From Bacteroidales bacterium (GTDB taxonomy: Bacteria > Bacteroidota > Bacteroidia > Bacteroidales > UBA932): a DNA stretch of 46,814 bases. Every line of letters starts with the position of its first letter. Position 1 is the first letter of the stretch. Shown piece by piece: positions 8,005 through 17,800 of the stretch. The notes under the pieces were generated by a model. It was not told where the DNA came from and made no database searches. It saw nothing but the letters and a program-made list of their open reading frames with translations. The stretch lies in contig JAFZLQ010000070.1 of NCBI GenBank assembly GCA_017551425.1, forward strand, positions 1-46,814, in the 5' to 3' direction. The position numbers and the translations under genes are program-made.

Positions 8005-8715
8005 ATGCTCAACATCCTCCTCCCGACCGACAGCGAAAGACCGTTGTCTTTCTATCTGGCGATGGAGGAATACGTCGCCGCGGCCATTGGCAGCGGCTTT
8101 TTCGTATGGCGCGTGGCTCCTACAGTAATCATCGGCCGCAACCAGGACCTCTCCGCTGAGGTGAACCTGGACTGGTGCCGCGAGAAGGGCGTAAGGGTGG
8201 TCCGCCGCAAGAGCGGGGGAGGTTGCGTGTATGCCGACCGCGGCAATCTCATGATTTCATACATAACGCCCCGCAAGGGAGTGGATACGGTTTTCGCAGA
8301 ATATCTCGACTCCCTCGCCGGCTTCCTGCGCAGCCTTGGGATTGATGCCGTCAAGACCGAACACAACGACGTGATGGTGGGGGAGCGCAAGGTCTCCGGC
8401 AACGCGTTTTTCGTGCATCCCGGCGCCAGCATCGTACACGGCACGCTGCTGCACAGCGTGGATCTGGATGCCCTGCAGGTGGCCATCACCCCTCCCCGGG
8501 CCAAACTGGAGCGCCACGGAGTGGCTTCGGTGCGGCAGCGTGTGGCCAATCTTGCGGACCTTGGCCTGGACATGACGCCCCAGGCCCTGGCAGCCGCCCT
8601 TGCCTCCGCATTCTGCGACGGGGCGCGGACGCTTACGCCGGAGGAAGTGGCATCGATAGAGGATATTCAGGCCGGTTACGACAATCCTGCATTTATTCTT
8701 GGAAAAACTCCATAA
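8005..8715 (+). CDS. lplA: Lipoate-protein ligase A family enzyme
   Basis: A 236-residue cytoplasmic enzyme of the LplA/LipM fold that attaches lipoate (or transfers octanoate) to the lysine of lipoyl domains. Visible signatures are VIIGRNQD (41-48), the loop RRKSGGGCVYAD (67-78), and HNDVMVGERKVSGNAF (120-135), with the lysine at 129 in the position of the conserved ligand-binding lysine of the family. It also has HGTLLHSVDLDAL. It lacks an extended C-terminal accessory domain, as is common for bacterial short forms. The gene sits just upstream of gcvT and gcvH; GcvH is a lipoyl protein and the clear candidate substrate. The promoter of the gcv genes overlaps its last codons. Ligase versus octanoyltransferase activity cannot be separated from sequence alone. 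Confidence 0.9.
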   Translation: MLNILLPTDSERPLSFYLAMEEYVAAAIGSGFFVWRVAPTVIIGRNQDLSAEVNLDWCREKGVRVVRRKSGGGCVYADRGNLMISYITPRKGVDTVFAEYLDSLAGFLRSLGIDAVKTEHNDVMVGERKVSGNAFFVHPGASIVHGTLLHSVDLDALQVAITPPRAKLERHGVASVRQRVANLADLGLDMTPQALAAALASAFCDGARTLTPEEVASIEDIQAGYDNPAFILGKTP

Positions 8716-8729
8716 AAACACTATCTTTG
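8698..8729 (+). promoter_or_regulatory. Promoter of the gcv operon (CTTG-N20-TATCTTTG)
   Basis: The -7 box TATCTTTG at 8722-8729 matches TAnnTTTG exactly. CTTG at 8698-8701 stands at the -33 position with a 20-nt spacer. Transcription would start near 8735, leaving a short A-rich leader before the gcvT ATG at 8750. The promoter overlaps the end of lplA, so gcv can be expressed separately from lplA. Confidence 0.75.
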
Positions 8730-8749
8730 ACATTCCACATAATAAACAC

Positions 8750-9853
8750 ATGAGCGAAGAACTGAAAACCACCTGCCTGCATGAAGAACATATCGCCCTC
8801 GGGGCAAAGATGAGTCCTTTCGCAGGCTTCGACATGCCCATCCAGTATGCCGGAATCATCCAGGAGCACAACGCCGTCCGCACGGCCGCAGGAATGTTCG
8901 ACGTTTCCCACATGGGAGAGATTGTCGTTGACGGCCCCGACGCGGAAAAGTTTGTAAATCATATCTTTACCAACGATGTCCGCGGCCTGGAGCCCGGCCG
9001 TATCCTCTACGGCATGATGTGCTATCCAGACGGCGGCACGGTGGATGACCTTCTCGTCTATAAGGAGTTCGAGAGCGGATATCTGCTCGTCGTGAACGCA
9101 GCCAACATAGACAAGGATTTCGAGTGGATACAAAAGAACTCGGAAGGTTTCGAGGTCGAGGTCTTCAACGACTCCGATTCCTGGGGCCAGATTGCCCTCC
9201 AGGGGCCCAAGGCCGAGGATGCACTCGTCAATCTTATGGGAATAGAGGAGCTGCGCGAGCTTGAATTCTACACCTTCTGCGACCTCGAAGACGAAGAAGG
9301 CGGCCGCGTGATAGTCAGCCGTACCGGATATACCGGAGAAGACGGCTTCGAGATCTACGCCTCTCCGGACAACATCCGCGACCTCTGGTCCATGCTGATC
9401 GAAGACGGCATACAGCCCTGTGGTCTCGGCTGCCGCGACACCCTCCGCTTCGAGGCGGGCCTTCCCCTTTACGGAGACGAGCTCAGCGCGGAGATTTCTC
9501 CCGTCATGGCAGGTTTCTCCATGTTCTGCAAGTTTGACAAGCCGGAGTTCATCGGCAAGGAGGCGTTGCAGGCCCAGAAGACCGGCGGCGTACCCCGCAA
9601 GATCGTGGGCATAGAGCTCCAGGATTCCGCAATTCCCCGTGCAGGCTATCCCGTAGAGCTGGAAGACGGCACTGAGGTAGGCGTCGTCACCACGGGCTAT
9701 CATTCCATTTCCCTGGACAAGAGCCTTTGCTTCGCACTCGTGGACTCCGCCCATGCAGCCCTCGGCACACCCCTCTGGATACGCATCCGCAAGAAGGTGT
9801 TCCCCGGCGTCACAGTAAAGAAACGTTTTTATCAGACAAACTATAAGAAATGA
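8750..9853 (+). CDS. gcvT: Glycine cleavage system T protein (aminomethyltransferase)
   Basis: A 367-residue enzyme that takes the aminomethyl group from lipoyl-GcvH, releases ammonia and passes the one-carbon unit to tetrahydrofolate as 5,10-methylene-THF. The sequence has the expected order: GAKMSPFAGFDMPIQYAG near the N-terminus, AGMFDVSHMGEI (about 45-56), DDLLVYK, SRTGYTGEDGFEIYA (about 188-202), RDTLRFEAGLPLYGDEL and the C-terminal barrel EVGVVTTGYHSISLDKSLCFALV. Length fits the family. Start at ATG 8750 (MSEELKTTCLHEEH): an ATG at 8699 in the same frame would place the start upstream of the promoter -7 box. The stop overlaps the gcvH ATG by 4 nt, indicating translational coupling. Confidence 0.96.
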   Translation: MSEELKTTCLHEEHIALGAKMSPFAGFDMPIQYAGIIQEHNAVRTAAGMFDVSHMGEIVVDGPDAEKFVNHIFTNDVRGLEPGRILYGMMCYPDGGTVDDLLVYKEFESGYLLVVNAANIDKDFEWIQKNSEGFEVEVFNDSDSWGQIALQGPKAEDALVNLMGIEELRELEFYTFCDLEDEEGGRVIVSRTGYTGEDGFEIYASPDNIRDLWSMLIEDGIQPCGLGCRDTLRFEAGLPLYGDELSAEISPVMAGFSMFCKFDKPEFIGKEALQAQKTGGVPRKIVGIELQDSAIPRAGYPVELEDGTEVGVVTTGYHSISLDKSLCFALVDSAHAALGTPLWIRIRKKVFPGVTVKKRFYQTNYKK

Positions 9854-10227
9854 GCAGAATAATCGAAGGACTCCTCTACAGCGAGTCACACGAATGGGTG
9901 AAGGTCGAAGACGGCCTCGCCATCATCGGAGTTTCCGATTTCGCACAGTCAGAAATGGGTGACATCACCTATGTTGACCTTCCCGCAGAAGGCGACGAGG
10001 TGAGCGCCGGCGAGGAATTCGGCGCCCTCGAGAGCGTCAAGGCTTCCAGCGAGCTCTACAGCCCCGTAAGCGGCACGGTAGAGGCCGTCAACGAGGAGCT
10101 TGAGTCGGCCCCCGAGAAAGTCAACGAAGACGCCTATGCCGCCTGGCTCATCAAGGTGCGCATGTCCGACCCTTCCGAGCTGGACGCCCTCCTGAGCGCC
10201 GCAGCATACGAACAAGTCGCAAAATAG
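9850..10227 (+). CDS. gcvH: Glycine cleavage system H protein (lipoyl carrier)
   Basis: A 125-residue lipoyl-domain protein that shuttles the aminomethyl intermediate between the P, T and L proteins. The lipoylated lysine is K64 in ESVKASSELYSPVSG, and SHEWVKVEDGLAIIGVSDFAQ and MGDITYVDLP are family hallmarks. It overlaps gcvT by four bases and precedes gcvPA by three, within a tight operon. Lipoylation is probably done by the LplA encoded upstream. No L protein (dihydrolipoamide dehydrogenase) gene is in the window; it is normally shared with other complexes and encoded elsewhere. Confidence 0.97.
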   Translation: MSRIIEGLLYSESHEWVKVEDGLAIIGVSDFAQSEMGDITYVDLPAEGDEVSAGEEFGALESVKASSELYSPVSGTVEAVNEELESAPEKVNEDAYAAWLIKVRMSDPSELDALLSAAAYEQVAK

Positions 10228-10230
10228 TCT

Positions 10231-11544
10231 ATGAGCACATTCGCCTATTTTCCTCATACAGAGGAGGATATAAAGGTGATGCTTGAGCGTGTGGGGCTCT
10301 CCTCCCTCGGAGAGCTCTATTCCGACGTTCCCCCCGAGTTCATCCACAGGGGCGAGTATGACCTCCCGTCTGCGATGACCGAGGAGGAAGTCCGCCGCTG
10401 GTTCGAGGATCTTGCCGCAAAGGACACCCGCCTCAAGGTGTTCGCCGGTTCCGGGGCCTACGACCATTACACGCCGTCCGTCATCCCTTACATCACCTCC
10501 CGTTCCGAGTTCATCACCGCTTATACGCCTTACCAGTGCGAGATTTCGCAGGGTACGCTCCGTTATATCTTCGAGTGGCAGACGATGATATGCTCCCTCA
10601 CCGGGCTCGACGTCGCCAACGCCTCCATGTACGACGGCCCCACGGCAGCAGCGGAGGCCATGCGCATGTGCGTCGCCTGCACCCGCAAGCGCAACACGGT
10701 AGTGGCGTCCGCACGCCTTCTGTCCCACGTCATCGAGGTTCTTAAGACCTATTCCCGTTACTCCGGCATAAACCTGGTGGTTACGGACGACGTGCAGGAA
10801 GCCGTCGCCGAGGGCACCCTCGACCTGGCGGGAGTCATAGTCCCGTCCATCAACCGCTTCGGCATTGTCGAGAGCCATCTCGGCCTTGCCGGCCTGGTGC
10901 ACGAAATGGGCGGCCTGCTGGTTGAATACTGCGACCCTTCCGCACTCGCCGTGGTCAAGACTCCCGCCGAGTGGGGCGCCGACATAGCCGTCGGCGACGG
11001 CCAGAGCCTGGGCATACCCCTGTGCTACGGCGGTCCCTACGTAGGATTCATGGCATGCCGCGAGCAGTGGATGCGCAAGCTCCCCGGACGCATAGTCGGC
11101 CAGACCGCGGACGCTTCCGGGCGCCGCGCCTTCGTACTTACCCTTCAGGCCCGCGAGCAGCATATCCGCCGCGAAAAGGCCACTTCCAACATCTGCTCCA
11201 ACGAGTCGCTCATGGCTCTCTGGTGCACGGTGTATCTTTCCCTCATGGGCCCCGAGGGCATGAGGCGCCTTAACGACATCTGCTACGAGCGCTCGCATTA
11301 TCTCAAGGAGCAGCTTCTCGCGACCGGCCTTTTCGAAGACCCGTTCGAAGGCCGCACCTTCCTCAAGGAATTCGCCCTCAAGCCCCTTTGCAGCGCAGAA
11401 AAGCTGCAGCAGGCGCTGCTGGACGCCGGTTTCTTCGGCGCCCTGCCCACTCCGGAAGGCTACGTGACCTTCTGCGTCACCGAACGCCGCACGCGCGAAG
11501 AGATGGACGCCCTGGTTAAAGTAATAAAGGAGGCCGCGCTATGA
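10231..11544 (+). CDS. gcvPA: Glycine dehydrogenase (decarboxylating) subunit 1
   Basis: A 437-residue protein corresponding to the N-terminal half of the PLP-dependent P protein that decarboxylates glycine and loads the remaining aminomethyl group onto lipoyl-GcvH. Recognisable parts are [15 protein letters not shown] at the start, [45 protein letters not shown] and GPYVGFMAC. As expected for subunit 1, the PLP-binding lysine is not here but in subunit 2. The gene starts 3 nt after gcvH and overlaps gcvPB by 4 nt. In many Bacteroidota P protein is one long chain of about 950 residues, so the two-gene form is notable. Confidence 0.95.
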   Translation: MSTFAYFPHTEEDIKVMLERVGLSSLGELYSDVPPEFIHRGEYDLPSAMTEEEVRRWFEDLAAKDTRLKVFAGSGAYDHYTPSVIPYITSRSEFITAYTPYQCEISQGTLRYIFEWQTMICSLTGLDVANASMYDGPTAAAEAMRMCVACTRKRNTVVASARLLSHVIEVLKTYSRYSGINLVVTDDVQEAVAEGTLDLAGVIVPSINRFGIVESHLGLAGLVHEMGGLLVEYCDPSALAVVKTPAEWGADIAVGDGQSLGIPLCYGGPYVGFMACREQWMRKLPGRIVGQTADASGRRAFVLTLQAREQHIRREKATSNICSNESLMALWCTVYLSLMGPEGMRRLNDICYERSHYLKEQLLATGLFEDPFEGRTFLKEFALKPLCSAEKLQQALLDAGFFGALPTPEGYVTFCVTERRTREEMDALVKVIKEAAL

Positions 11545-12932
11545 GATACTACGACAAACTGATATTCGAGATTTCTCGTCCCGGACGTTCGGGTTTTTCG
11601 CTCCCTGAAGCAGGCGTGGCTGTCGCCCCGGATGGTGCGGGCCGCCCTCGGCAGGGGAGCGTATGGCGCGAGACGCCGCTGAATCTTCCGGAAGTCAGCG
11701 AACCGGATGTGGTCCGTCACTATACGAACCTGAGCCAGATGAACTTCGGTGTGGATACGGGATTCTATCCCCTGGGTTCCTGCACCATGAAGTACAATCC
11801 CAAGATCAACGAAGAGATTGTACCCCAGTTCAACGGCATCCACCCGCTGCAGCCCGCAGCAACCACCGCCGGAGTGCATGCAGTCTATGATTTCATGGAC
11901 AAGGCCCTCGCCGAGATCACCGGCATGAAGCACTTCACCTTCCTTCCCTGCGCCGGCGCCCACGGCGAGCTCACCGGCCTCATGCTCATGAAGGAATACC
12001 ACATGAGCAGGGGAGACAGCGCCCGCACCAAGGTGATAGTCCCGGACAGCGCCCACGGCACCAACCCCGCCAGCGCCGCCGTCTGCGGCTTCGACATAGT
12101 AGTCGTCAAGTCCAGGCCCGACGGCCTCGTGGACGTGGAAGACCTCAAGCCGCTTCTGGGCCCGGACATCGCCGGCATCATGATGACCAACCCCAACACC
12201 CTCGGCCTCTTCGAGCGCGACATCAAGGAAATCGCATCCCTCGTCCACGGCTGCGGCGGCCTGCTGTACTACGACGGCGCCAACATGAATCCGCTTCTCG
12301 GAATGGTGCGCCCCGGAGACATGGGCTTCGACGTCATGCACCTCAATCTCCACAAGACATTCAGTACGCCCCACGGCGGAGGCGGCCCCGGCAGCGGCCC
12401 CGTAGGCGTTGCGGAACGTCTTGTCCCGTTCCTGCACATTCCCAGGACCAGCGGATACCACGGCAACTTCGGCGTGATCCTGCGCGCCTGCGCCTACATC
12501 CTCACCCTTGGGCGCGAGAACCTCAAGCTCGCCGGCCCCCTGGCCACTCTTGCGGCGAACTACATCAAGGAGTCCCTGAAAGACAGCTACAAGCTTCCCA
12601 TCCCGGCGGTCTGCAAGCATGAATTCGTGTTCGACGGCCTTGCCGCCGACAACGGCGTAACCACTCTCGACGTTGCCAAGCGCCTGCTCGACTACGGCTT
12701 CCACGCCCCCACGATCTACTTCCCGCTGCTCTTCCACCAGGCACTGATGATAGAGCCCACGGAGACTGAGTCCCTGCAGACGCTCGACGCTTTCATAGAC
12801 GTCATGCATACTATCGCAAAGGAAGCCGCGGAAGACCCTGAGCTGCTGCACTCCGCTCCCCACAATACACCTATCGGGCGCCCCGACGAAACGGCGGCGG
12901 CCCGCCAGCCCATATTGAAATACACTTTTTAA
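11541..12932 (+). CDS. gcvPB: Glycine dehydrogenase (decarboxylating) subunit 2
   Basis: A 463-residue catalytic half of the split P protein. It carries the PLP lysine in [20 protein letters not shown] (K272) and the family motifs [37 protein letters not shown] and [12 protein letters not shown]. It works with GcvPA as an alpha2beta2 enzyme in systems of this type. The ATG overlaps the gcvPA stop, so the two subunits are translationally coupled and probably made in equal amounts. The last codons are followed after 9 nt by an SDR gene, suggesting that the transcript continues. Confidence 0.96.
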   Translation: MRYYDKLIFEISRPGRSGFSLPEAGVAVAPDGAGRPRQGSVWRETPLNLPEVSEPDVVRHYTNLSQMNFGVDTGFYPLGSCTMKYNPKINEEIVPQFNGIHPLQPAATTAGVHAVYDFMDKALAEITGMKHFTFLPCAGAHGELTGLMLMKEYHMSRGDSARTKVIVPDSAHGTNPASAAVCGFDIVVVKSRPDGLVDVEDLKPLLGPDIAGIMMTNPNTLGLFERDIKEIASLVHGCGGLLYYDGANMNPLLGMVRPGDMGFDVMHLNLHKTFSTPHGGGGPGSGPVGVAERLVPFLHIPRTSGYHGNFGVILRACAYILTLGRENLKLAGPLATLAANYIKESLKDSYKLPIPAVCKHEFVFDGLAADNGVTTLDVAKRLLDYGFHAPTIYFPLLFHQALMIEPTETESLQTLDAFIDVMHTIAKEAAEDPELLHSAPHNTPIGRPDETAAARQPILKYTF

Positions 12933-12941
12933 CTACAAGCA

Positions 12942-13712
12942 ATGAAAAATTACTTTGATCTTACCGGCCGCGTGGCCGTTGTAACCGGCGCTTCCGCCGG
13001 ACTCGGCCTCCAGATGGCCAAGGCATTCGCAAGCCAGGGTGCAAACCTTGTACTCCTTGCACGTCGTATGAACCTCCTCGAAGAGAACGCAAAGGCAATA
13101 CGTGAGGAGTTCGGCGTAGAGGTCCTTCCCTTCGCCTGCGACATTACAGACACTGAAAAAGTTAAGGCTGCAGTAGCCGCCACGATCGAGAAGTTCGGCC
13201 GTGTGGATATCCTCATGAACAACGCCGGCACCGGCGCAGTCGCTCCCGCAGAGGAGATCACCGACGAGCAGTTCAAGCACGAACTGAACATCGACCTCTT
13301 CGGCACGTTCATCTGCTCCCGTGAATTCGGCAAGGAGATGATCAAGGCCGGATACGGACGTATAATCAACATCGCATCCATGTACGGTCTCGTGGGCAAC
13401 CTCATCTGCGGCAGCTCACCTTACCATGCAGCAAAGGGCGGCGTAGTCAACCTCACCCGCGCCCTCGCGGCTGAATGGGGCAAGTACGGCATCACCGTGA
13501 ACAGCATCTGCCCGGGTTACTTCTACACGGACCTCACCACCGCTACCCTGGATTCCGATTACTTCCAGGCCATCGCAAAGCAGAGCATCCCCATGGCCCG
13601 TTACGGCAAGTCCGGCGAGCTCGACACCTGCGCACTCTTCCTGGCATCTCCCGCCAGCACCTACGTCAACGGCCAGAACATCGCCGTGGACGGTGGCTAC
13701 ACCTGCATCTAG
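12942..13712 (+). CDS. SDR-family oxidoreductase (gluconate 5-dehydrogenase/KduD-like)
   Basis: A 256-residue classical short-chain dehydrogenase. The NAD(P) site is TGASAGLG (15-22), NNAG follows in the DILMNNAGTG stretch, and the catalytic Tyr161 and Lys165 are in SPYHAAKGG; the C-terminus ends with the usual ASTYVNGQNIAVDGGYTCI. Overall it is closest in character to sugar-acid reductases such as gluconate 5-dehydrogenase or 2-deoxy-D-gluconate 3-dehydrogenase, but SDR substrate cannot be read safely from sequence. It starts 9 nt after gcvPB and is followed by a hairpin terminator, so it is probably the last gene of the gcv transcript. A link to glycine metabolism is not obvious; it may be a passenger gene. 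Confidence 0.88.
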   Translation: MKNYFDLTGRVAVVTGASAGLGLQMAKAFASQGANLVLLARRMNLLEENAKAIREEFGVEVLPFACDITDTEKVKAAVAATIEKFGRVDILMNNAGTGAVAPAEEITDEQFKHELNIDLFGTFICSREFGKEMIKAGYGRIINIASMYGLVGNLICGSSPYHAAKGGVVNLTRALAAEWGKYGITVNSICPGYFYTDLTTATLDSDYFQAIAKQSIPMARYGKSGELDTCALFLASPASTYVNGQNIAVDGGYTCI

Positions 13713-13733
13713 TCCGGCGCCGCCTTTCAAGTC

Positions 13734-13763
13734 AAGCCTGCCGCTCGCGCGGCGGGCTTATTT
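13734..13763 (+). terminator. Rho-independent terminator after the SDR gene
   Basis: An inverted repeat with arms AAGCCTGCCGC and GCGGCGGGCTT (one T-G wobble) around a TCGC loop, followed by ATTT. It ends the gcv/SDR transcript before the divergently regulated AraC region. The T-tract is short, so termination may be partial. Confidence 0.75.
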
Positions 13764-13804
13764 GTGCCTGTAATATTTCGGAAACTTTCGTTTTATGCAA
13801 AAAA

Positions 13805-13817
13805 AGTATCAGTATTT
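13805..13817 (+). promoter_or_regulatory. Candidate AraC operator upstream of araC (AGTATCAGTATTT)
   Basis: This 13-mer differs at one position from AGTATCATTATTT at 14775-14787 in front of susC. It lies 66 nt before the araC start. An inverted AAATACT at 13846-13852 mirrors the AGTATTT at 13811-13817. The pattern suggests autoregulation; binding is inferred, not shown. Confidence 0.5.
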
Positions 13818-13882
13818 CAAAAAAATATCACGCATTTGCATAAAAAAATACTATATTGCAGCCCGAATACCGCAGGAAAACG

Positions 13883-14761
13883 ATGAGTAACGTCTTAAGA
13901 GAGATACTGCCCCTGTCCGAAAAGGACTGTTTCTATATAGTGGAGCGCCACAAGAACGAATTCGACTATCCCATACACAGCCACCGCGAGTATGAACTCA
14001 ACTTCATAGAGAACGGAGCCGGCGTCCGCCGCATAGTGGGGGACAGCATGGAGGAAATAGGCCCGTACGACCTCACCCTCATCGCAGGATCCGGCCTCGA
14101 GCACATGTGGGCCCAGGGCAGCTGCTCGCAGAAGGACGTCCGGGAAATAACGATACAGTTCTCGCCGGACCTTCTGGGTGAGGATATCCTTTCCCGCAAC
14201 CAGTTCCTCACCATAAAGCACATGTTCGAAAGGGCAACCATGGGACTGTCCTTTTCCATGCCTGCCATAATGCGCGTCTATTCGCTTCTGGACGGCCTCG
14301 CATCCATGCAGGAACGCTTCGAGCAGTATCTCGCGTCGCTTAAGATACTGTATGAGCTGTCTCTGGACGACGGCTCCCGCACCCTTGCTTCATCGTCTTT
14401 CTCCGAGTCCGGCCCAACGGCCGAATCCCGCCGCGTGCAGAAGGTGAAGGCGTATATAGACAAGCATTATCCGGAGGTCATCCGCCTGGAAGACCTGGCC
14501 TCCATAGCGGGCATGTCGCCGTCGGCTTTCTCCCGCTTCTTCAAACAGCACACAAGGCGCACTCCGGTCGATTATATCATAGACGTACGCCTCGGACATG
14601 CCGCCCGCCAGCTGGTGGATTCGTCGGACGGAATATCGGAAATATGCTTCGCGTGCGGCTTCGGGAACCTGTCCAACTTCAACCGTACCTTCAAGCTCAG
14701 GCGCGGTTCCACGCCCAGTGAATTCAGGTCTGTGTTCAAGAAGCAGAAGGTCATAGTCTGA
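13883..14761 (+). CDS. AraC-family transcriptional regulator of the mannan locus
   Basis: A 292-residue cytoplasmic regulator. The N-terminal half is a cupin-like sensor with PIHSHREYELNFIENGAG (about 31-48). The C-terminal about 100 residues form the double helix-turn-helix: LEDLASIAGMSPSAFSRFFK, then ISEICFACGFGNLSNFNRTF and the closing STPSEFR. Such proteins usually sense a small sugar and activate a neighbouring operon. Here susC starts 135 nt downstream in the same direction, with its own promoter and a repeat shared with the araC upstream region. Start at ATG 13883 (MSNVLREILPLSEKD); an in-frame ATG at 13856 would add a basic leader from the A/T-rich promoter region. An AraC regulator instead of a hybrid two-component or SusR sensor is a known but less common choice for a Bacteroidales locus of this kind. 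Confidence 0.9.
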   Translation: MSNVLREILPLSEKDCFYIVERHKNEFDYPIHSHREYELNFIENGAGVRRIVGDSMEEIGPYDLTLIAGSGLEHMWAQGSCSQKDVREITIQFSPDLLGEDILSRNQFLTIKHMFERATMGLSFSMPAIMRVYSLLDGLASMQERFEQYLASLKILYELSLDDGSRTLASSSFSESGPTAESRRVQKVKAYIDKHYPEVIRLEDLASIAGMSPSAFSRFFKQHTRRTPVDYIIDVRLGHAARQLVDSSDGISEICFACGFGNLSNFNRTFKLRRGSTPSEFRSVFKKQKVIV

Positions 14762-14774
14762 CCTGTGTCAAAAT

Positions 14775-14787
14775 AGTATCATTATTT
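14775..14787 (+). promoter_or_regulatory. Candidate AraC operator at the susC promoter (AGTATCATTATTT)
   Basis: The element ends 12 nt before the TTTG -33 box of the susC promoter, the position expected of a class II-like activator site. The matching copy precedes araC at 13805-13817. Both are preceded by a C-plus-A-tract. Confidence 0.55.
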
Positions 14788-14799
14788 GATATTTTTTTA

Positions 14800-14831
14800 T
14801 TTGCGCCACTCTCGGGCTTGGCGTATATTTG
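14800..14831 (+). promoter_or_regulatory. susC promoter (TTTG-N20-TATATTTG)
   Basis: An exact Bacteroidota promoter: TTTG at 14800-14803, a 20-nt spacer and TATATTTG at 14824-14831. Transcription would begin near 14838, giving a leader of about 59 nt before the susC ATG at 14897. It drives at least susC to the terminator at 23589. Confidence 0.85.
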
Positions 14832-14896
14832 CATTGTAACCATGAAATGCATTGAAACCTTTAATCCTTTCAATAATAACCAACAAAACCAGTAGC

Positions 14897-17800
14897 ATGA
14901 AACAAAAGCTGTTCATCTCCCTGCTGGCGCTCCTGACCCTCTCGGTTTCTGCCTTCGCGCAGACCGTAGTCCGCGGAACCGTCAAAGACGCTTCCGGACA
15001 GGGGATCATAGGTGCCAGCGTCATGGAGAAAGGTACCGGAAACGGTGCCGTTGCAGACCTTGATGGAAACTACGAGATCCGTGTGTCGCCCCGCGCCACG
15101 CTGGTCTTCTCTTCCATCGGCTATGCGTCTCAGGAAGTCGTTGTCGGCAACCAGACCGTCATCAACGTCGTCCTGAAAGATGATACCGAATTCCTCGACG
15201 AGGTAGTCGTCGTGGGTTACGGTACAATGAGAAAGAGCGACCTCTCCGGCGCTTCCGTCTCTATGAAGGAAGACGACCTGAAGGGCTCGATCATCACCAA
15301 CCTCGACCAGTCACTCCAGGGTCGTGCGGCCGGTGTCTCCGCCGTGCAGACCTCCGGTGCTCCGGGTTCCAGCTCGTCCATCCGCGTCCGTGGCCAGGCT
15401 ACGGTCAACGCCGGCGCCGAGCCTCTGTACGTCATTGACGGCGTCATCGTACAGGGCGGCGGCAATTCCGCATGGGATTACGGTCTGGGCGGCCTGGGCA
15501 ACGGTAAGATTTCCACCATCTCGCCTCTGGCCACTCTCAACCCGTCGGATATCGTGAGTATGGAAATCCTCAAGGATGCCTCCGCAACCGCCATCTACGG
15601 CGCCCAGGGCGCCAACGGTGTGGTCCTCATCACCACCAAGCACGGTGCCGCAGGCGAGTCCAAGATCACCTATGACGGCATGGTCGCACTGAGCCAGCAG
15701 AATGTGAGGATTGACATGCTGAACCTGCGCGAGTGGGCGGAGTTCTACAACGACTTCGTCGCCCTCGGCGAGGCCAGCAAGAATTCCTACTATGCAGATC
15801 CTTCCCTCCTCGGCGTGGGTACCAACTGGCAGGACGAGGTCTTCCGCACCGCCCTCCAGCACCAGCACCAGATCGCCGCACAGGGCGGTAACGACAAGAT
15901 CCAGTACTACGTTTCCGGTTCCTACATGGACCAGGACGGTACCGTCATCGGAACCCACTTCGACCGCTTCAGCGTCCGTACCAATGTGGATGCCAAGGTC
16001 AAGGAATGGCTGAAGGTCGGCGTCAACGCCACCTATGCGGTCACCAACGACGACCTCAAGCTCGCCGACGGTGGTGAAGGTCTCATCTTCACCGCACTGG
16101 GAACCCTTCCCGACATCCCCGTTTACGACATCGACGGCAACTACGCCACTGTGGTCCGTGAGGGTTACACCTCCGCCAACCCCGTCGGCCTTGCCATGAT
16201 CAACACCTACACTCTCAACCGTGAGAAGCTCACCGGCAACGTCTATGCGGACGTCACCCCCATCAAGCACATCACCTGGCGTTCGGAAATCGGTTTCGAT
16301 GCCAGCCACTCCGAGAGTAACACCTTCAAGCCCACCTACATCCTGGGCGGCAAGGAGAACAAGACCAACTCCATGTCCGTGCAGGAGAACAACAGTGTTT
16401 ACTGGCAGCTCAAGAACTACCTCACCTGGGACCAGAAGTTCGGCAAGTTCGGCGTAATCGGAATGCTCGGACAGGAGTGCTGGGAGTCCAAATGGAAATA
16501 CCTCAGCGCATCCAACTCCAACCTGCCCGACAACGAAGTCAGGACACTCTCCAAGGCTACCGGAGATCCCACCGTGGGCCACGGATTCGGCAGTGCTGCC
16601 ATGGCTTCCTTCTTCACCCGTTGGAACTTCAACTACGACGACAGATACCTCGCCACCTATACATACCGTTATGACGGTTCCTCCAATTTCGGTCCCGATA
16701 ACCGCTGGGCAGGATTCCATTCCGTCGCGGCCAGCTGGAAATTCTCCAACGAGAAGTTCTTCCAGCCCGTCAAGGACGCCATCAAGCTCAGCAACGGTAA
16801 GATCCGCGTAGGCTGGGGCCAGACCGGTAACGCCAACATCGGCGGCGGCGCATGGGAAGCGAACATCTACGATTCCTATTCCGCACTCGGCGACGCCCAG
16901 CGTCCTACCAACATCCCCAACACCGGTATCCACTGGGAGAAGCAGGAACAGATCAACGTAGGTTTGGATCTCTCCTTCTTCGACAACCGCCTCAACCTCA
17001 CCGTCGATGCCTATGACAAGGTGTCATCCGACATGCTCATGTCCCTTGACCTTCCTTCCTATATGGGTACCAAGGGCAACTCCTCCGCGGCGCTTGCAGC
17101 TCCCAAGGGCAACTTCGGCACCATCGACAACAGGGGTATTGAAGTCACCCTCAGCGGCTATCCCGTCCAGACCAAGGACTTCTCATGGGAGAGCAACTTC
17201 CAGATTTCCTTCAACCAGAACAAGCTTATCGCCCTCGACGGAACCGAGAACGCACAGCTCATCGGTTACGGCCAGTGGAACGACATAGTCTCCGTTACGG
17301 AAATCGGCCAGCCTCTCTACGGCTTTTACGGATACAAGGTGGTCGGTGTCTATAAAGACTTCGACGACATCCTCAACAGCCCCAAGGCGGAGAAGTATCC
17401 CGTTGACGGCGTATTCAACCGCAGCACCACCGTATGGCCCGGCGACCTCAAGTTCGAAGACATCAACAAGGACGGTGTCATCGACGAGAAAGACCGCACC
17501 AACATCGGTTCGCCGCTTCCTCTGTTCACCTTCGGCTGGACCAACACCTTCCGTTACAAGAACCTCGACCTGAGCATCTTCTTCAACGGTACCTACGGCA
17601 ACAAGGTCCTCAACTACAACCTCATGGGCCAGGGCTACAACGGTCTCTCCCACATGACCAGTTACTGGACCAACCAGCAGAGGATAGTCACCCAGCGCGC
17701 ACAGCTCGTCCCCGCAGACGGCGTCTATGCAGACAACTGGTACAACAACGTGGAGAACGTCAAGGTGGCCAACCCCGACACCAAGATGCCGCGTATCACC

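Noticed and set aside
15311..16933. A 540-codon minus-strand frame inside susC
   Set aside because: The susC sense frame is unmistakable and the antisense translation is repetitive without motif.
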